NCBI GenBank assembly: GCA_964520985.1 | Contig: CAZFPB010000001.1 | Span: 372,001 to 436,000, forward strand | Length of the DNA stretch: 64,000 nucleotides | Source: CAYSGL01 sp964520985 | Lineage (GTDB): Bacteria > Pseudomonadota > Alphaproteobacteria > Micavibrionales > Micavibrionaceae | Direction: 5' to 3' | Shown here: positions 9,672 to 17,580 of the stretch, piece after piece | Position numbering within the stretch: position 1 is the stretch's first letter | Layout of the letters: each line of letters opens with the position of its first letter | Notes under the pieces: model-generated | The model's database searches: none | What the model saw: only the letters and a program-made list of their open reading frames with translations | What the model was told of the DNA's origin: nothing | Translations under genes and position numbers: made by a program

Positions 9672-9681
9672 AATTTTTATT
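9655..9681. other. Probable attL at the tRNA-Glu 3' end
   Basis: P4-type integrases usually recombine inside the 3' end of a tRNA, and the integrase gene starts 163 bases downstream. The segment from the T-arm end through CCA and the following A/T run recurs in degenerate form at 31851-31872, and more weakly at about 24787-24810. The assignment rests on position and these imperfect repeats. Confidence 0.55.
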
Positions 9682-9796
9682 CAGACCAATCCAATACACT
9701 CCAAAAACATTAGAAAAACCAAGGGTTTTGGGCCATAATACGTCCTAAGCCGCCTTATCAGCTCCTATGCTGTCCAAGATCGCTGGGGGATGATTT

Positions 9797-9832
9797 GGGG
9801 GTATAAATCACCAGTCAGGAGGATATACCCCC
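9797..9832. promoter_or_regulatory. Inverted repeat enclosing the integrase ribosome site
   Basis: GGGGGTATA (9797-9805) is repeated inverted as TATACCCCC (9824-9832). The AGGAGG ribosome site of the integrase (9817-9822) lies in the loop, and the ATG follows two bases after the hairpin. It may act as an RNA hairpin limiting integrase translation, or as an integrase arm-binding site, since TTTGGGGGTATAA also appears in similar form at the right end (24705-24717). Confidence 0.45.
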
Positions 9833-9834
9833 AG

Positions 9835-11064
9835 ATGAAACTGACCGCGAAGAAGTGCGAAGCCGCTAAAAGAGATATAGATGGAGCCAAACTCTATGAT
9901 GGAGGGGGGCTTTATCTTGAATTGCATAAGAATGGCGCGAAATACTGGCGTTATAAATACAGGGTTTTAGGCAAGGAAAAGGTCTTGGCTCTGGGGGTAT
10001 ATCCCGAAGTCACCTTAGCCGAGGCGCGGGAAGAACATAAGAAGGCCCACAAGCTGGTTGCCCAAGGTTTTGATCCTGCCATAACCAAAAAAGAAAAGAA
10101 GCTTGAGCGGTATGCCGAGGCGGCCAATACATTCGAGGCCATGGCGCGGGAATGGCATGAGCATAAAAAGGCCGAATGGTCTGAAACCAATATAGCCGTT
10201 GTAATCGAACGACTTGAAAAAGATGTCTTCCCTGTTATCGGCAAATACCCTGTAAAATCCATCACACATAAAATGGTTTTGGATTTGGCCAATACCGTCA
10301 AAGAGCGCGGGGCAAAGGAACTGGCCAAGCGCATAGTTCAAATGTGCAAGAATATCCTTCAATATGCTGTTGTGACAGGTAGAGCGGATAGAAATGTGGC
10401 CGCTGATTTGCAAGGCTTAATAAAGACGGGCGGCACAATCCATCATGCCGCCATTGAAAGCAAAGACTTGCCCCAATTCATGGCCGATTTGCGAGAGCAT
10501 AAAACCAAGCTAAACCGTCAAACCTATCTGGCCGTGTATTTAATGATGCTGACCTTTGTCCGCACGGGCGAACTGATCAAGGCCGAATGGTCCGAATTTG
10601 ATCTGGAAGCCAAACAATGGATTATCCCTGCAAAGCGCATGAAGATGAAAAAAGATCATATTGTCCCCTTGTCACGCCAGAGCATAGAGATTTTGCAGGA
10701 ATTGCGGGAACTTCATAATCATCCAGTCTATGTTTTTCCCAGCCGGAACAGCAACAAAAACCATATAAGCAATAACACCATCCTTATGGCTTTGGATCGT
10801 ATGGGATACAGGGGAAAAATGACTGGCCACGGGTTCAGAGCTTTAGCCATGAGCACTATCATGGAAAAACTGGGATACCGTCACGAAGTCCCCGATGCTC
10901 AACTTGCTCACGCCAAAAAAGGTGATGTAAACCGCGCTTATGACCGCGCCAAATTTCTAGAAGAGCGGATTGTTATGATGCAACGCTGGGCGGATTATCT
11001 GGGCAATAATGCGCAGGGCGGGACTGTATTTACGGGGGATTTTACAGGAAGGAAGATCGTTTAG
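9835..11064 (+). CDS. int: P4-type tyrosine integrase (DUF4102 N-terminal domain)
   Basis: Catalyses excision and insertion of the element at tRNA-Glu. I choose ATG 9835 (MKLTAKKCEAAK) because AGGAGG lies 12 bases upstream; an earlier in-frame ATG at 9790 lacks such a site. The DUF4102 arm-binding domain covers about residues 1-90 (LYDGGGLYLELHKNGAKYW), then a core-binding domain, then the catalytic domain with Arg243, His332-x-x-Arg335, His359 and nucleophile Tyr369. All catalytic residues are present, so the enzyme is probably active. Confidence 0.95.
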   Translation: MKLTAKKCEAAKRDIDGAKLYDGGGLYLELHKNGAKYWRYKYRVLGKEKVLALGVYPEVTLAEAREEHKKAHKLVAQGFDPAITKKEKKLERYAEAANTFEAMAREWHEHKKAEWSETNIAVVIERLEKDVFPVIGKYPVKSITHKMVLDLANTVKERGAKELAKRIVQMCKNILQYAVVTGRADRNVAADLQGLIKTGGTIHHAAIESKDLPQFMADLREHKTKLNRQTYLAVYLMMLTFVRTGELIKAEWSEFDLEAKQWIIPAKRMKMKKDHIVPLSRQSIEILQELRELHNHPVYVFPSRNSNKNHISNNTILMALDRMGYRGKMTGHGFRALAMSTIMEKLGYRHEVPDAQLAHAKKGDVNRAYDRAKFLEERIVMMQRWADYLGNNAQGGTVFTGDFTGRKIV

Positions 11065-11556
11065 ATGTCTTGGCGCATACGAGAACAAGCGGATGACTTT
11101 TTTAAAGCATATCAAGTTCTAACAAAAAACTACGATTCTGAAACTCTTGCTATAATGGGGCCAAGTGTCGTGTGCTTGGCCTTTTCAGTAGAGCTTTACA
11201 TTAAGGCTCTCTACTCTGCCCTTGGCTTGAAACCTCTGCGTAATCGTGATGGTCACAATATATTGAAACTATATAAGGCTCTACCTAGAACAATTAAGCG
11301 CCAAATTTTTCTTCATGAGGGAATAAGCCAAAACCCATTCATAACAAGAGGGCCCGCCATTCTGCTCAGGCGGTTTTCTGGCATTGCCAGAGATTACTAT
11401 GGGTTTGTAAGACACTTAGGAGCAATCAGTGATGGTTTTGAAAAATGGCGCTATCCGTATGAAGCGAATACGGCCGCTCTTCATTATGATTCATCGTTTG
11501 CAGAGGCTCTGATAACGGCGATTAAATCGGCCACAGATGACCCAAAGACATTATAA
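11065..11556 (+). CDS. Hypothetical protein, HEPN-like helical fold possible
   Basis: Begins immediately after the integrase stop, so it is probably cotranscribed with it. The 163-residue protein is helical. SVELYIKALYSALGL followed by GHNILKLYKALP resembles the first helices of HEPN-type proteins. An R-x4-H string exists (RNRDGH) but lies at the position where HEPN proteins usually have the HD-L loop, so it may not be catalytic. No membrane segment. A role as a toxin or helper of the element is conceivable but not shown. Confidence 0.6.
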   Translation: MSWRIREQADDFFKAYQVLTKNYDSETLAIMGPSVVCLAFSVELYIKALYSALGLKPLRNRDGHNILKLYKALPRTIKRQIFLHEGISQNPFITRGPAILLRRFSGIARDYYGFVRHLGAISDGFEKWRYPYEANTAALHYDSSFAEALITAIKSATDDPKTL

Positions 11557-11628
11557 ATTTTGGACGTATTAGTACTCTTTTGGATAGTAATAGTTGGCAA
11601 TCCTACCAATTTTTAATAATATTTAGGG

Positions 11629-12330
11629 ATGAAAGAAGAACTATTAGCAGAGCTGGCTGGGGAAGAATTAGCTGCGCCGGAATATTACCCAATTGAATAC
11701 GCTTTGATGTGGGTTGCGTATGGAAACAAACCTATTAATCAGGATTACGCAAAAATTATATATGATGAGCCTCCCAAATACATAACAACCTTACTAAAAG
11801 GTGCTGAGGCGAAACTGCTTACATATCTAAGAAGTGGTAAAATTTCTGCCAGAACGATGGGATATAAAAAAAACAAAGAAGGAAACTATGTAAGGACTGG
11901 GAAGCACGAACCCCTGGATCGCGAGTCATGGAAAGGGCAGTTTAACTGGGATACTGCAAGTCTGCATTATTCTGATGCAAAAGGCGTTTGGTATGAATGT
12001 ACGGACATTATTGTAAACACAAACGAACTTCTTAAATGCGAACCCATATCTAAAAAAATTGAGACTAAAAATGATCTATCTAAAAGCCAACCGAAATCAT
12101 TAGATAAGCCTTTGCATCTTAAAGAGAAAGAAACGCTTCTAAAGATGGTTATAGGAATGGCAATAGATGGATACGGTTATGATCCTACAGCTTCGCGCTC
12201 TCCTATCCCTGCGCTAATATCAGATATTTTGGCTGAACAAGGCATGTCTTTGGATGTTGATACTGTTCGTAGGTGGCTTAAACAAGCAGCAGAATTTAGG
12301 CCTCAAAAACTCAAGAAGGCTAAGGAATAA
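11629..12330 (+). CDS. Hypothetical accessory protein, 233 aa, with C-terminal HTH-like domain
   Basis: The N-terminal half (about residues 20-130) is rich in aromatic residues and contains paired Trp-rich strands (ESWKGQFNWDTASLHY). A Lys/Ser-rich linker leads to a C-terminal domain with GMAIDGYGYDP and VDTVRRWLKQAAE. That ending looks like a small helical DNA-associated module that I recall from hypothetical proteins of alphaproteobacterial mobile elements; that is recollection, not a search. It is AT-rich compared with the core genes, and the ribosome site is weak (AGGGATG). Confidence 0.65.
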   Translation: MKEELLAELAGEELAAPEYYPIEYALMWVAYGNKPINQDYAKIIYDEPPKYITTLLKGAEAKLLTYLRSGKISARTMGYKKNKEGNYVRTGKHEPLDRESWKGQFNWDTASLHYSDAKGVWYECTDIIVNTNELLKCEPISKKIETKNDLSKSQPKSLDKPLHLKEKETLLKMVIGMAIDGYGYDPTASRSPIPALISDILAEQGMSLDVDTVRRWLKQAAEFRPQKLKKAKE

Positions 12331-12335
12331 AACGA

Positions 12336-12358
12336 ATTCGGTTTGGCCATAACCGAAT
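12336..12358. promoter_or_regulatory. Perfect 8-bp inverted repeat upstream of alpA
   Basis: ATTCGGTT (12336-12343) and AACCGAAT (12351-12358) are exact inverted copies around TGGCCAT. No T-tract follows, so an intrinsic terminator is unlikely. The position, 67 bases before the AlpA start, suits an operator for AlpA or the HTH protein. A second pair, CCTCAG 12393-12398 and CTGAGG 12410-12415, touches the alpA ribosome site. Confidence 0.45.
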
Positions 12359-12424
12359 ACGGCCAGAAAACATCTTACACCGCCTAGGATTTCCTCAGAT
12401 GTAACAACACTGAGGAGGATCAGT

Positions 12425-12625
12425 ATGGACTACCCCATACTTCCCGAAACAGGCTTTGTAAGATTGCCGGAAGTTTTAAGAGTTTTTCCAATCAGCAAAT
12501 CCGCATGGTGGGCAGGTGTAAAAAATGGACGTTTTCCCCGCCCTGTTAAACTCGGCCCAAAAACCTCGGCATGGCGGGTACAAGACATTCGTACCCTGAT
12601 AGAGACTAGCGGGCAAAGCCTTTAG
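12425..12625 (+). CDS. AlpA-family excisionase/regulator
   Basis: A 66-residue winged-helix protein of the AlpA/MerR-like group. FVRLPEVLRVFPISKSAWW is the recognition helix-turn-helix, and GRFPRPVKLGPKTSAWR is the characteristic wing. Such proteins control integrase expression or aid excision of P4-type elements. A strong AGGAGG site (12413-12418) precedes the ATG. It heads a group with the HTH/zinc protein and the second recombinase. Confidence 0.9.
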   Translation: MDYPILPETGFVRLPEVLRVFPISKSAWWAGVKNGRFPRPVKLGPKTSAWRVQDIRTLIETSGQSL

Positions 12626-12637
12626 GGGGAATCGAAA

Positions 12638-13138
12638 ATGCCCTCTAAAAGACGCAAATATAACCTGAGCTGGATCAGGGTGAACTATACCTATTCTGTA
12701 GAAGATATTGCCGAGCTTTGGGGCATTACGACCATGACCGTCTTCCGGTGGATTGCGGATGAAGGACTAAACCGCTTGCCCAATTCAAAAAAATACTATG
12801 TCCATGGGAGTGAATTACGAAAATTTCTTGAACGTAAAAACGGCAAGAACAAGAAACCCTGCGCAGAGAATGAAATCTACTGTTGTAAGTGCCGCAAGCC
12901 TCAGCCACCTAATTTACAATCCCTTAAAACCAAAAATATCCCGAATGGAACAATCAGGGCTTTGGGCAAATGTAGCGTTTGTTTAACAGACTTGAATAAA
13001 GTTATTAGTGGAAAAAAATGGAATCAAAACCACCCCCTATACCCCAACATTAACGCAGGTCAGAAACAACATAAGGGAGAACCTGAATCGCAGCGTAAAT
13101 GTAAAGATGGAAAGGATGGCCAGCTATGCCTGAATTGA
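12638..13138 (+). CDS. HTH and zinc-ribbon-like protein
   Basis: A 166-residue protein. The N-terminal helix-turn-helix (YSVEDIAELWGITTMTVFRW, about residues 19-38) resembles the MerR/HTH_17 class. A central CCKC...CSVC arrangement (about residues 85-115) could bind zinc. The basic tail is of low complexity. Its last 13 bases overlap the recombinase gene that follows, so the two are probably translated together. It may direct or regulate the second recombinase. Confidence 0.7.
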   Translation: MPSKRRKYNLSWIRVNYTYSVEDIAELWGITTMTVFRWIADEGLNRLPNSKKYYVHGSELRKFLERKNGKNKKPCAENEIYCCKCRKPQPPNLQSLKTKNIPNGTIRALGKCSVCLTDLNKVISGKKWNQNHPLYPNINAGQKQHKGEPESQRKCKDGKDGQLCLN

Positions 13139-14217
13139 ACCCTGTAAATGAGCTGATCAAAAAGCAATATGAAGAAGCTCTAATCCATGGCCGATGCCGT
13201 GACCCTAAAACTGTAAAAGCAGTATGGGATGCTATTACACTTTTTGAGCGTTTTACCGGACGCGCCGATTTTAAGACCTTCAATTCTGAGCAGGCTAAGG
13301 GCTTTAAAAAATGGCTGGAGAAACAAACCAACAAAGGTGGTGAACTTTTGAGCCTTTCCACCGTGCGGGGCGCCTTGAACAGTATCAGGGAGTTTTTTCT
13401 ATGGTTGGCCATTCACCCTAAACATATCCGCAAGATCGATGGGCGGGCCGTTGAATATTTGCGCCTGTCTAATAATGACAATCGGGCTGCACGGGCTAGC
13501 CGCGATAAAATACCCCCCACCATAGAGGAACTGCAAAAAACTCTGAATGCAATGCCGTTTGAAACGGACATTGAAAAGCGAGACAAAGCTATCTTTGCTT
13601 TTATGATTTTAACCTGTGTACGGGATGATGCGCTTGTATCCCTGCGCATGAAGGATGTGAACATATCCCAAAAAACCCTATGGCAAGACCCTAAACACGT
13701 TAGAACAAAATTCCGCAAAGGTATTTTAACAGGGTTTGTTAGTGCTCCTATCCCAAAAGCCGAGATAATTTTTATGGATTGGTATGTGTTTGCAAGGGAT
13801 ATTTTAATGTTTTCAGCTGATGCTCCGCTTTTTCCGCAAACTTTAGTCGTTGCTAATCCCGAAACATTAACATTTGAAGTTAAGGGGCTTTCCCGCGATC
13901 CTTGGGCCAGTGCGGCGCCAGTTCGTGAAATATTCAAAAAGACATTTGCGAATGTAGGCTTGCCTTATTTCAATCCCCATTTGTTCAGAAACACGATAGT
14001 TCAATGGGCGGAAAAGAACTGCACACCTTACGAGTTTAAAGCTATAAGCCAAAATCTCGGGCATGAACACGCCATGACCACCTATAATTCTTACGGTAAA
14101 TTGTCTGGAAGGGCACAAATTGAGGCGATTGCAAACATTGGGTTAGCTAATCCCAACCTTCAAAATGCGCGTATGTCAGAGATATTGGCCGAAGTTGCCA
14201 GAAGAACTCCCAAATAA
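13126..14217 (+). CDS. Second tyrosine recombinase of the element
   Basis: A 363-residue phage-integrase-family protein distinct from the P4-type integrase. It has a SAM-like core-binding domain (about 1-110) and a catalytic domain with Arg166 (TCVRDDALVSLR), His285-x-x-Arg288 (HLFRN), His313 (LGHEHAMTTY) and Tyr320 or Tyr323. It lacks a DUF4102 domain. Its fusion-like overlap with the HTH/zinc gene, and AlpA upstream, form a three-gene module. It may serve a nested element or an inversion/excision step. Confidence 0.85.
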   Translation: MPELNPVNELIKKQYEEALIHGRCRDPKTVKAVWDAITLFERFTGRADFKTFNSEQAKGFKKWLEKQTNKGGELLSLSTVRGALNSIREFFLWLAIHPKHIRKIDGRAVEYLRLSNNDNRAARASRDKIPPTIEELQKTLNAMPFETDIEKRDKAIFAFMILTCVRDDALVSLRMKDVNISQKTLWQDPKHVRTKFRKGILTGFVSAPIPKAEIIFMDWYVFARDILMFSADAPLFPQTLVVANPETLTFEVKGLSRDPWASAAPVREIFKKTFANVGLPYFNPHLFRNTIVQWAEKNCTPYEFKAISQNLGHEHAMTTYNSYGKLSGRAQIEAIANIGLANPNLQNARMSEILAEVARRTPK

Positions 14218-14240
14218 TTAGGAAAAATGCCTGGGCGTGC

Positions 14241-14267
14241 TTGTGATTAAGTAGGCTTAGCTATAAC
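14241..14267 (+). promoter_or_regulatory. Candidate promoter of the defence operon
   Basis: TTGTGA (14241-14246) and TATAAC (14262-14267) are spaced 15 bases apart in the 87-base gap before the Mrr-like gene. The spacing is shorter than ideal, so this is a weak prediction, but it is the only sizeable gap before eight close-packed genes. Confidence 0.3.
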
Positions 14268-14304
14268 AATATTGGGATCGTAATCAGTATGTGAGGGGGA
14301 GAGC

Positions 14305-15312
14305 GTGACAATTTGGGTGGTTCATGCGGGACGTTATGGCGAGGGCGAGGATCTGGCTTTAGAGCAGGGTTTCAGTTTCGTTGGTTGGAGCGATGTCCCT
14401 AATCTTTCCCAGTTTAAAAACAAGGAAGAATTGCGGTTAAAACTGCAAGAAATTTATCCTGATAATAAGCCCAAAAGAACGCTAAATCATGCTGGGCAGC
14501 TTTGGACTTTTTTCCAGGGTATAGAAAAGGGAGACATAATTGCCATCCCTTTAAAAGGTCAGCCAGCAATCGCCTTTGGGGAAGTAACTGGGGAATATCA
14601 ATATAAACCCCAAAACCCAGACTCCGCAAAACATGCTCGGCCCGTTAAGTGGCTTGGAAACCCCATCTTACGATCAAGATTTGATGAAGATCTGAAATAT
14701 TCATTTGGCGGAGCCATGACGGTTTTTTCTGTCCATCGAAACAATGCTGAGGAGCGCATCCGGAAAGTCATCCTTCAGCCTAATGTCCAGGATAAAGTGC
14801 CCACGCCTATAGAAGATGATGCTGAGCCTGCTCCAGACTTATTGAGCACCGCTGCCGAGCAAATTAGCGATTATATAGGGCGGCATTTCAAAGGCCGCAA
14901 AATGGAAACCCTTGTAGAAGCCATTTTAAAAGCGAAAGGTTATGAAACTAATCTTTGCCGCGAAGGAGCCGATGGGGGGGTTGATATTCTGGCTGGCAAA
15001 GGGGCGATGGGATTTGATAATCCACGCCTTTGCGTACAGGTCAAATCTGGCGATACCCCTCTTGGCAGGGAGGTTTTAGATCAACTTCAAGGAGTCATGC
15101 CAAAATTTAAAGCTGAGTATGGAATTCTGGTTTCTTGGGGAGGTTTTAAATCCACTGTAATCGAAGAAGCCCGAAGAAACTTCTTTCAGATCAGACTTTG
15201 GAACGATCAAAAATTAGTAGAAGAGATCCAGGATGTTTATGAGGATTTGCCCAAGGAAATCCAGGCAGATCTACCCTTGAGAAGAACATGGGTTCTGGCG
15301 GAAGAAGAATAA
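14305..15312 (+). CDS. Mrr-like restriction endonuclease with N-terminal PUA/EVE-like domain
   Basis: Starts at GTG 14305 behind GAGGGGGA. The 335-residue protein has an N-terminal domain (about 1-155; TIWVVHAGRYGEGEDLAL, then GDIIAIPLKG) of the kind placed in front of restriction nucleases as a base- or modification-recognition module. A C-terminal Mrr_cat PD-(D/E)XK nuclease follows: GADGGVD with Asp227, then Gln245-Val-Lys247 (CVQVKSG). Mrr-type enzymes often cut methylated DNA, so it could complement the type I enzyme next to it. hsdM starts 8 bases after its stop. Confidence 0.85.
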   Translation: MTIWVVHAGRYGEGEDLALEQGFSFVGWSDVPNLSQFKNKEELRLKLQEIYPDNKPKRTLNHAGQLWTFFQGIEKGDIIAIPLKGQPAIAFGEVTGEYQYKPQNPDSAKHARPVKWLGNPILRSRFDEDLKYSFGGAMTVFSVHRNNAEERIRKVILQPNVQDKVPTPIEDDAEPAPDLLSTAAEQISDYIGRHFKGRKMETLVEAILKAKGYETNLCREGADGGVDILAGKGAMGFDNPRLCVQVKSGDTPLGREVLDQLQGVMPKFKAEYGILVSWGGFKSTVIEEARRNFFQIRLWNDQKLVEEIQDVYEDLPKEIQADLPLRRTWVLAEEE

Positions 15313-15320
15313 AGAGAGAT

Positions 15321-17036
15321 ATGATGAACCAAGAACAAGCATTCCTAAATGAGCTTGATGACAAGCTATGGAAATCCGCGGACAAAATGCGCTCCAGCAT
15401 GGATGCCGCCAACTATAAGCACATCGCCCTTGGCCTAATCTTCCTGAAATATGTGTCTGACGCTTTCGAGGAACGCCAGCAAGACCTACGTCAATTATTT
15501 CGAGACAACCGTGCCGACAATATCTATCACCTGCCGCGCGAAGATTATGGCACAGACTTAGAATATGAGTGGGCGATTTCGGATGAGCTCGAGCTTTTAG
15601 AGTATTATCAGGAAAAAAACGTCATCTGGGTACCGCCGCATGCCCGCTGGAAATATCTGCAGGAAACCGCCGCCCTGCCAATCGGCAGCGTTCTTTGGCA
15701 GGATGCCCAAGGCAATGATGTCAAATTGCGCTCCGTATCATGGCTGATCGATAACGCCCTCGATGAAATTGAAAAAGAAAACCAGAAGCTCAAAGGCATT
15801 CTAAACCGTATCAGCCAGTATCAGCTGGAGAACGATAAACTCATCGGCCTGATCAATGCTTTTTCCGACACCAGCTTCTCAAACCCTGTGTATAAGGGAG
15901 AGCGCTTGAGTCTGCACAGCAAGGATATCCTCGGCCATGTGTATGAATATTTCCTGGGGCAATTCGCCTTGGCCGAAGGCAAACAAGGCGGCCAATATTA
16001 CACCCCGAAAAGCATCGTCACACTGATAGTTGAAATGCTGGAGCCCTATAATGGCCGCGTGTACGATCCGGCCATGGGATCCGGTGGTTTCTTCGTATCT
16101 ACCGACCGCTTTATCGAAGAACATTCAAAAGAAAAGCACTACAAAGCCTCCGAACAAAAAAAGCAGATTTCCGTTTATGGCCAGGAAGCGAATCCCACCA
16201 CATGGAAACTAGCCGCCATGAACATGGTTATTCGCGGTATTGATTTTAACTTCGGTAAAAAAAACGCCGACACCTTCCTTGATGACCAGCATCCGGATTT
16301 GCGCGCTGATTACGTCATGGCCAACCCGCCCTTTAACATCAAGGACTGGTGGCATGCAAAGCTAGAGGGTGACTCCCGCTGGAAATACGGCACGCCGCCG
16401 CAAGGAAACGCCAACTTCGGCTGGATGCAGCATATGCTTTATCACCTCGCCCCCACCGGCTCGATGGCGCTTTTGCTGGCCAACGGCTCAATGAGCTCCA
16501 ACACCAATAACGAAGGCGATATTCGAAAAAACCTGATCGAAAAAGATCTGGTCGAATGCATGGTCGCCCTGCCGGGACAACTTTTCACCAACACGCAAAT
16601 TCCCGCCTGCATATGGTTTCTAACCAAGGACAAAAAGAACGGCCTGCGTCTTGATCAAAAGAAACGGGACCGCTCCGGCGAAACCCTGTTTATCGATGCC
16701 CGCAATCTCGGTTTTATGAAGGATCGCGTCTTGCGTGATTTCACCTCTGAGGACATCGCAAAAATCGTCAATACATTCCATGCGTGGCAGATAGGCGAAG
16801 GCTACTCCGACGAAGCGGGCTTCTGCTTCTCCGCCAAAATCGAAGACATGGCCAAGAACGATTTTGTTTTGACGCCGGGCCGCTATGTCGGCTCCGCTGA
16901 TCAAGAAGAAGACAACGAGCCGTTCCCAGAGAAAATGGCGCGCCTGACTGCTCAGTTAAAGGGGCAGTTTGCGGAAAGCGACCGCCTGGAAACAGAAATC
17001 AAAAAGAATTTGGCAGGGCTTGGGTATGGAGTTTAA
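15321..17036 (+). CDS. hsdM: Type I restriction-modification methyltransferase subunit
   Basis: Adenine-N6 methyltransferase subunit of the type I R-M complex. I place the start at ATGATG 15321/15324 (MMNQEQAFLNEL), downstream of the Mrr stop and AAAGAGAG, rather than at an ATG inside the Mrr gene. The HsdM N-terminal helical domain (KLWKSADKMRSSMDAANYKH) is followed by the methylase domain with SAM motif YDPAMGSGGFF (Asp249) and catalytic NPPF (335-338). Length is normal and the frame intact. The next gene overlaps by 11 bases. Confidence 0.96.
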   Translation: MMNQEQAFLNELDDKLWKSADKMRSSMDAANYKHIALGLIFLKYVSDAFEERQQDLRQLFRDNRADNIYHLPREDYGTDLEYEWAISDELELLEYYQEKNVIWVPPHARWKYLQETAALPIGSVLWQDAQGNDVKLRSVSWLIDNALDEIEKENQKLKGILNRISQYQLENDKLIGLINAFSDTSFSNPVYKGERLSLHSKDILGHVYEYFLGQFALAEGKQGGQYYTPKSIVTLIVEMLEPYNGRVYDPAMGSGGFFVSTDRFIEEHSKEKHYKASEQKKQISVYGQEANPTTWKLAAMNMVIRGIDFNFGKKNADTFLDDQHPDLRADYVMANPPFNIKDWWHAKLEGDSRWKYGTPPQGNANFGWMQHMLYHLAPTGSMALLLANGSMSSNTNNEGDIRKNLIEKDLVECMVALPGQLFTNTQIPACIWFLTKDKKNGLRLDQKKRDRSGETLFIDARNLGFMKDRVLRDFTSEDIAKIVNTFHAWQIGEGYSDEAGFCFSAKIEDMAKNDFVLTPGRYVGSADQEEDNEPFPEKMARLTAQLKGQFAESDRLETEIKKNLAGLGYGV

Positions 17037-17580
17037 TCCTGAAACATGGATAGCTATTGCTTCGGCCTCTACCGCGATTTGTGCTTTGGGCGTAACCGTT
17101 TGGCAAGGCCGCCAGAATCGCAAACATAATAAACTATCAGTGCGCCCTATGCTGGCGACAATGGAAGCCCATGACGAAAAAGATAATGTAGGCTTCGTTT
17201 CATTTGTTTTAGAGAATTGTGGAGTTGGCCCCGCGATTATTAAGAAATTTGTTTTGCTTAATGGCAACGAAGAGGTTTCATTGAACAATCGAAAAACATA
17301 TGACGATTTTCTTAGAGATATCACGAATGGTTGCTTCAGTATTTATACTGGGTCTTTGGTTCCGGGCTATTCAATGCCAATGAACTCAAAACATCTACTT
17401 CTCTCTTTTTATTATGATACGCAAAAGCAGGACATATCTTTTGCGCACAGCTTGAATTTGATTGTCGACTATCAGTCAATTTATCAAGACGAAACATTTA
17501 CGTATGACTCTAGAAAAGATCGTAAGTTTCATGGGAGAGAGGAAACCTGCCCTTCTAGCAAAGAAGGAGATAAATCATGA
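17026..17580 (+). CDS. Membrane-anchored small protein between hsdM and hsdS
   Basis: A 184-residue protein whose ATG (MEFNPETW) lies inside the last codons of hsdM and whose TGA overlaps the hsdS ATG, so it is coupled on both sides. A single N-terminal membrane helix (WIAIASASTAICALGVTVWQ) is followed by NRKHNKLSVRPML and a beta-rich domain (VGFVSFVLENCGVGPAII). The helix-plus-SVRP layout recurs in hypothetical proteins of accessory regions. Its base composition is more AT-rich than hsdM. Function is unknown; it might tether or monitor the R-M complex at the membrane. Confidence 0.75.
   Translation: MEFNPETWIAIASASTAICALGVTVWQGRQNRKHNKLSVRPMLATMEAHDEKDNVGFVSFVLENCGVGPAIIKKFVLLNGNEEVSLNNRKTYDDFLRDITNGCFSIYTGSLVPGYSMPMNSKHLLLSFYYDTQKQDISFAHSLNLIVDYQSIYQDETFTYDSRKDRKFHGREETCPSSKEGDKS

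Noticed and set aside
11272..11310. Treating the RNRDGH string as an active HEPN motif in the gene at 11065
   Set aside because: It sits too early in the helical pattern, where HEPN proteins have an H-x-L loop; kept only as a possible fold.
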